Assembly: GCA_947561715.1 (NCBI GenBank)
Contig: OX387202.1
Coordinates: 6,337,001-6,401,000, forward strand
Source: Ascidia mentula
Taxonomy: Eukaryota; Chordata; Ascidiacea; Phlebobranchia; Ascidiidae
Reading direction: 5' to 3'
Length of the DNA: 64,000 nt
The notes under the pieces were generated by a model. The model worked only from the letters and a program-made list of their open reading frames with translations, was not told the origin of the DNA and did no database searches. Positions 61,201 to 64,000 of the stretch are shown here, one piece after another. Position numbers and translations under genes: made by a program. Numbering within the stretch: the stretch's first letter is position 1; every line of letters starts with the position of its first letter.

Positions 61201-62133
61201 CGTTGTTTGGCGTTGAGTTTGGTATCGTATGCTGCGCGCGGGTAAAGATAATGTGGTTGTGGCGAATATCACCAACAGTAGGCCGGCTGAAAAAACGACG
61301 CTTGTCTGAAACACAAAAATGAATAATTTTATCAATAAATAGATTTGAACACATTTTGCTGTCTGGCATTAATATAAGCTCAACTCAAACTGATCAACTG
61401 CTAGTTTCGTGAGTTGGTGAATGCATAGTAATACCGTCCAAGCCAACTTTCTGCCACAATTTACACTCACACGACAGGTTAGTCTTACTTGTGCACTTGA
61501 TACAAAACGTTACAGAATGAACACGCGCGTACATGCGTGGTATATTTATATGGACTCATGCGAGCCATGACACGTAATTCCCCTATAAAACCGACGCCCA
61601 ACAATTCTCTTAACGTTATGGGCGGAATATATGTAAATGCCTAAGCGTATGACGTAACCTTTCCACGCTTCATTGTAACAATTTTGCATTGCATTTCTAT
61701 CAACACAAATGCATTGTTTAACTTTCCATACTCGTTTAATTGCAATAATTTTTTGTTTTGCAACAAACGTCAAAATCGTTTTTACGCCTTGTTGGAAATA
61801 AATCTTAAATGCCGCACAATTTCTATCAAACGATCATCTTTGTTTCGGCCGCTTGGCTTTTTTATCATCGTGCACGATACAAACTAAATGGTTTGATTTT
61901 TGAAAAAAAATCAAAAAAATAACACCATTTTGCAATCGTCATGCAAAAGCACTGTGGTGGCGTCCACAAGAAAAACGTATATTCTATAAACTATCATTTG
62001 ATAAAAAAATAATTTCTTATCGCATTCATTTATCAGTGGGTGCCATCTATATATCAGCAATGCATTTATATTCAGCAAATATTTCAGAAGTAACTTCACG
62101 ACGCTTGCAGATTGTTACCTGGAGGTTCGACAT
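58277..62133 (-). CDS. Interleukin-17 family cytokine (201 aa, 5 exons)
   Basis: Coding exons: 62133-62119, 61305-61160, 59111-59024, 58964-58855 and 58523-58277. They total 606 nt with phases that fit. The signal peptide spans exons 1 and 2 (MSNLQ, then TSVVFSAGLLLVIFATTTLS, about 1-25). The cystine-knot domain fills exons 4 and 5: STTPWKF (the family's SPW block), NRFP, REACCLCVWCVNYDGD (Cys 136, 137, 139, 142) and VTMGCSC (Cys 186 and 188), plus Cys 86 and 93. An N-glycosylation site NGT lies at 171-173. IL-17s are secreted dimers that signal through IL-17 receptors in mucosal and innate defence. Several IL-17 genes are known in Ciona; which one this is cannot be told here. The ATG chosen gives a full signal peptide and lies about 95 bp after the expected transcription start. 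Confidence 0.93.
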
Positions 62134-62256
62134 GACGTTGAGTGTAACTGTCTTCTTGTTGATATTCGGTTTCAAACTGAACCTTTGCTTCTTAGAATCC
62201 TGATTACTGATCTGTGAGCGTTTTACGAATGATGGTTACGCTCGCACCCGCACCCC

Positions 62257-62263
62257 TTATATA
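62257..62263 (-). promoter_or_regulatory. TATA box of the IL-17 gene
   Basis: The minus strand reads TATATAAGG, about 125 bp before the IL-17 start codon. This places transcription start near 62228 and leaves a 5' leader of about 95 bases without an intron. Inducible cytokine genes commonly have TATA promoters. The role is inferred from position and sequence. Confidence 0.65.
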
Positions 62264-64000
62264 CACTCACGGTTGCCTGGCAAAACGCCACCGAAACTAA
62301 CATAATTTTTTTTAAAACACCTCCACTAATTGTTCGTTTCCTGTGGCCATCGGCCCCTTCTACGTTTGTGGAATCTTTGCCAATCTTTGCTATCTCACCT
62401 AAATTGCCAGAGGGCAAATTCAGTGCGTTTTTCACCTTGCTCTTGGGCGGCTGTTGGGAGATTTTTGAATATTACAGCCATGGATTTTTTCGCCACTTTC
62501 TGCGCGCTTCGGTTGTGGGCAATTGAAAACAACAAACAATCCGGCGATTGTGTGGATGCTCGCCACTAAAATCCACGCAAAAAAAGTTTTTCCATTCGCT
62601 GAATTGTGATTAAACTATTAAAGTTGTGACGAATTGCGTCATCTAATCGGATATCAGATTTATTTTCGGGTCTTGTGTAAAATGGAACAGTGGCAGCATT
62701 GATATTGCATAATTCTAATGTTTAATATAGACTTGCTGTGGTGTTGGATTATCGACCTAATCTGCAATTATAGCATTGGAATGGGTTTGGCGACATGACC
62801 ACTTGTGCATCTGTTGTCAGTTTGAAACAAATTCCCTCACCTCAACCTAATTATCAGGTTATGTTTTATTTAGATTTGAATATGTTTTAGGCGGATACGG
62901 AAAATGCAAAATCTCCATGATGAAATCAACCAATATTTTCACGTCCCCGTAAATGTAACAAATAGGTTTCGATCGCCTACAAAGGGTCTTCTTCCCCGTG
63001 CTAAGCACTCTAATTGGGTGGGCGGATGTGTTTAGTATGATTTTCACTTTAAAATCTCAACGCGACTTTCCTCGGTTCAAATTGAAGCTTGGTTAACTGT
63101 ATCCCCACATCGCGTGTTCACAACGGGTTGTGGACAATAATTTTGCCGTGAATATTCGTTATTAATGCAAACGATACTGGAGAAATAAACAAGACATCTT
63201 CCATTAAAGGTCGCACTAACCCCCACCCTGGTTCGATTCACGGAGTTTCGGAGTAATTTTCGGCGCTCATCGTTGGAGAAAACATGTTGCCACGCAACAA
63301 GTGAAACTTTCCAGGACATATTCGGTCATTTTATCGCTCCTGCATCTTTTTAAGGAGTTGCCTCATTCCACTTTGAAGCAAGTTGATATTTGCATGTCAG
63401 TGTATGTTGTTTTTACACTTTGCAAGTAGAAACCGTATGCCCTTTGCTACGGGAAACCAATGCATTAGCATAAATTTTCTGTGCGAATTAGTTTAAAAAT
63501 GGATGATATTTTTACCAATATACAACATCACCAGACAAATATACGCGACAGTACGTCAGTGGCAAGCTGCGGAACAGTTGCGGAAGTTTCTGCTTGGTGA
63601 CAACCTTCCTTGGTTGCGCACAGGCATACCACGTCACGTGCACGTTGGCAATAATGTATTCGCAAAAGACAGGTTATGTATGTCAGCTTTACAGTTTTAA
63701 GCCGTTCAAAAATGTTGGTCTCATTTTTTGTTAAAGCTGCAGCTTTTGTGTCTGTGCAATATTTCTTTTTAGTAGTTTGCACAAATCGTGTAATTTCATT
63801 TACAATCAGTATCCAGTTTTATATAAATGACCGACAAAACCCATGTAGTACCTGGTGTTGTGCCGGTATACGATTTTCAACAGTGACACTGTCGATTATT
63901 ATGGTTGGATCGAATAGTTTTAATTTCTTCTGGTTTTGTTATTTTTTTCATAGCATTTACTTGTAAAATTTGAACGCAAATCAAATTCTTATCAAAACGA
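62264..64000. other. Upstream region of IL-17, no supported gene
   Basis: This contains the presumed IL-17 control region. AAGTGAAA (63299-63306), an IRF-type half-site, is followed by CTTTCC. No second gene, tRNA or element could be supported. A tRNA-like B-box string at 63230 stands without an A-box. Confidence 0.45.

Noticed and set aside
63230-63239. tRNA B-box-like GGTTCGATTC
   Set aside because: No A-box at the right distance and no cloverleaf stems could be paired, so it is not a tRNA gene.
1-64000. CRISPR arrays, bacterial operons, retroviral or LTR elements
   Set aside because: No regularly spaced repeats, no bacterial gene layout, and no reverse transcriptase, capsid or LTR pair was recognised on either strand.

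Overview
The window looks like nuclear DNA of a solitary ascidian, most likely a Ciona. It is AT-rich with small GT-AG introns, and it carries chordate-type genes: an IRF with five DNA-binding tryptophans, an IL-17 cytokine and an EGF-ZP membrane protein. The species is inferred; no search was run.

Region 1 (about 1.2-38.3 kb) is a young cluster of segmental duplications built around a C2H2 zinc-finger gene. Five uninterrupted copies of about 340 codons are present. Two lie on the minus strand (3.4 and 9.4 kb) in units D and E. Three lie on the plus strand (15.4, 24.2 and 32.9 kb) in near-identical tandem units A, B and C of about 8.7 kb. E and A face each other head to head as a large inverted repeat. 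The units also carry pieces of other genes: a fibrinogen-domain exon, a membrane-segment exon, a 5' flank without its zinc-finger gene, and the last exon plus 3' UTR of the neighbouring ZP gene. A TMX1-like thioredoxin-domain fragment without introns sits only in unit D. A 639-bp foldback element is unique to unit A, and a palindrome of about 470 bp recurs in A, B and C.

Region 2 (38.2-43.2 kb, minus strand) is a complete eight-exon gene for a 464-residue protein: signal peptide, EGF, ZP module, furin-like site, membrane helix and short tail. The right edge of the tandem array lies inside its last exon. Two short hAT-type MITEs sit in its largest intron.

Region 3 (47.6-52.0 kb, plus strand) is an interferon regulatory factor of 535 residues in seven coding exons, with a likely 5' UTR exon. 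A 336-bp inverted-repeat element sits in one intron.

Region 4 (58.3-62.3 kb, minus strand) is an IL-17 gene: five exons, 201 residues, with a TATA box. IRF and IL-17 are convergent, 6.3 kb apart, which puts an immune transcription factor next to an immune cytokine. The stretches between genes hold dispersed repeats and no gene I could support. All splice models were built by eye from GT-AG signals, reading phase and family motifs.
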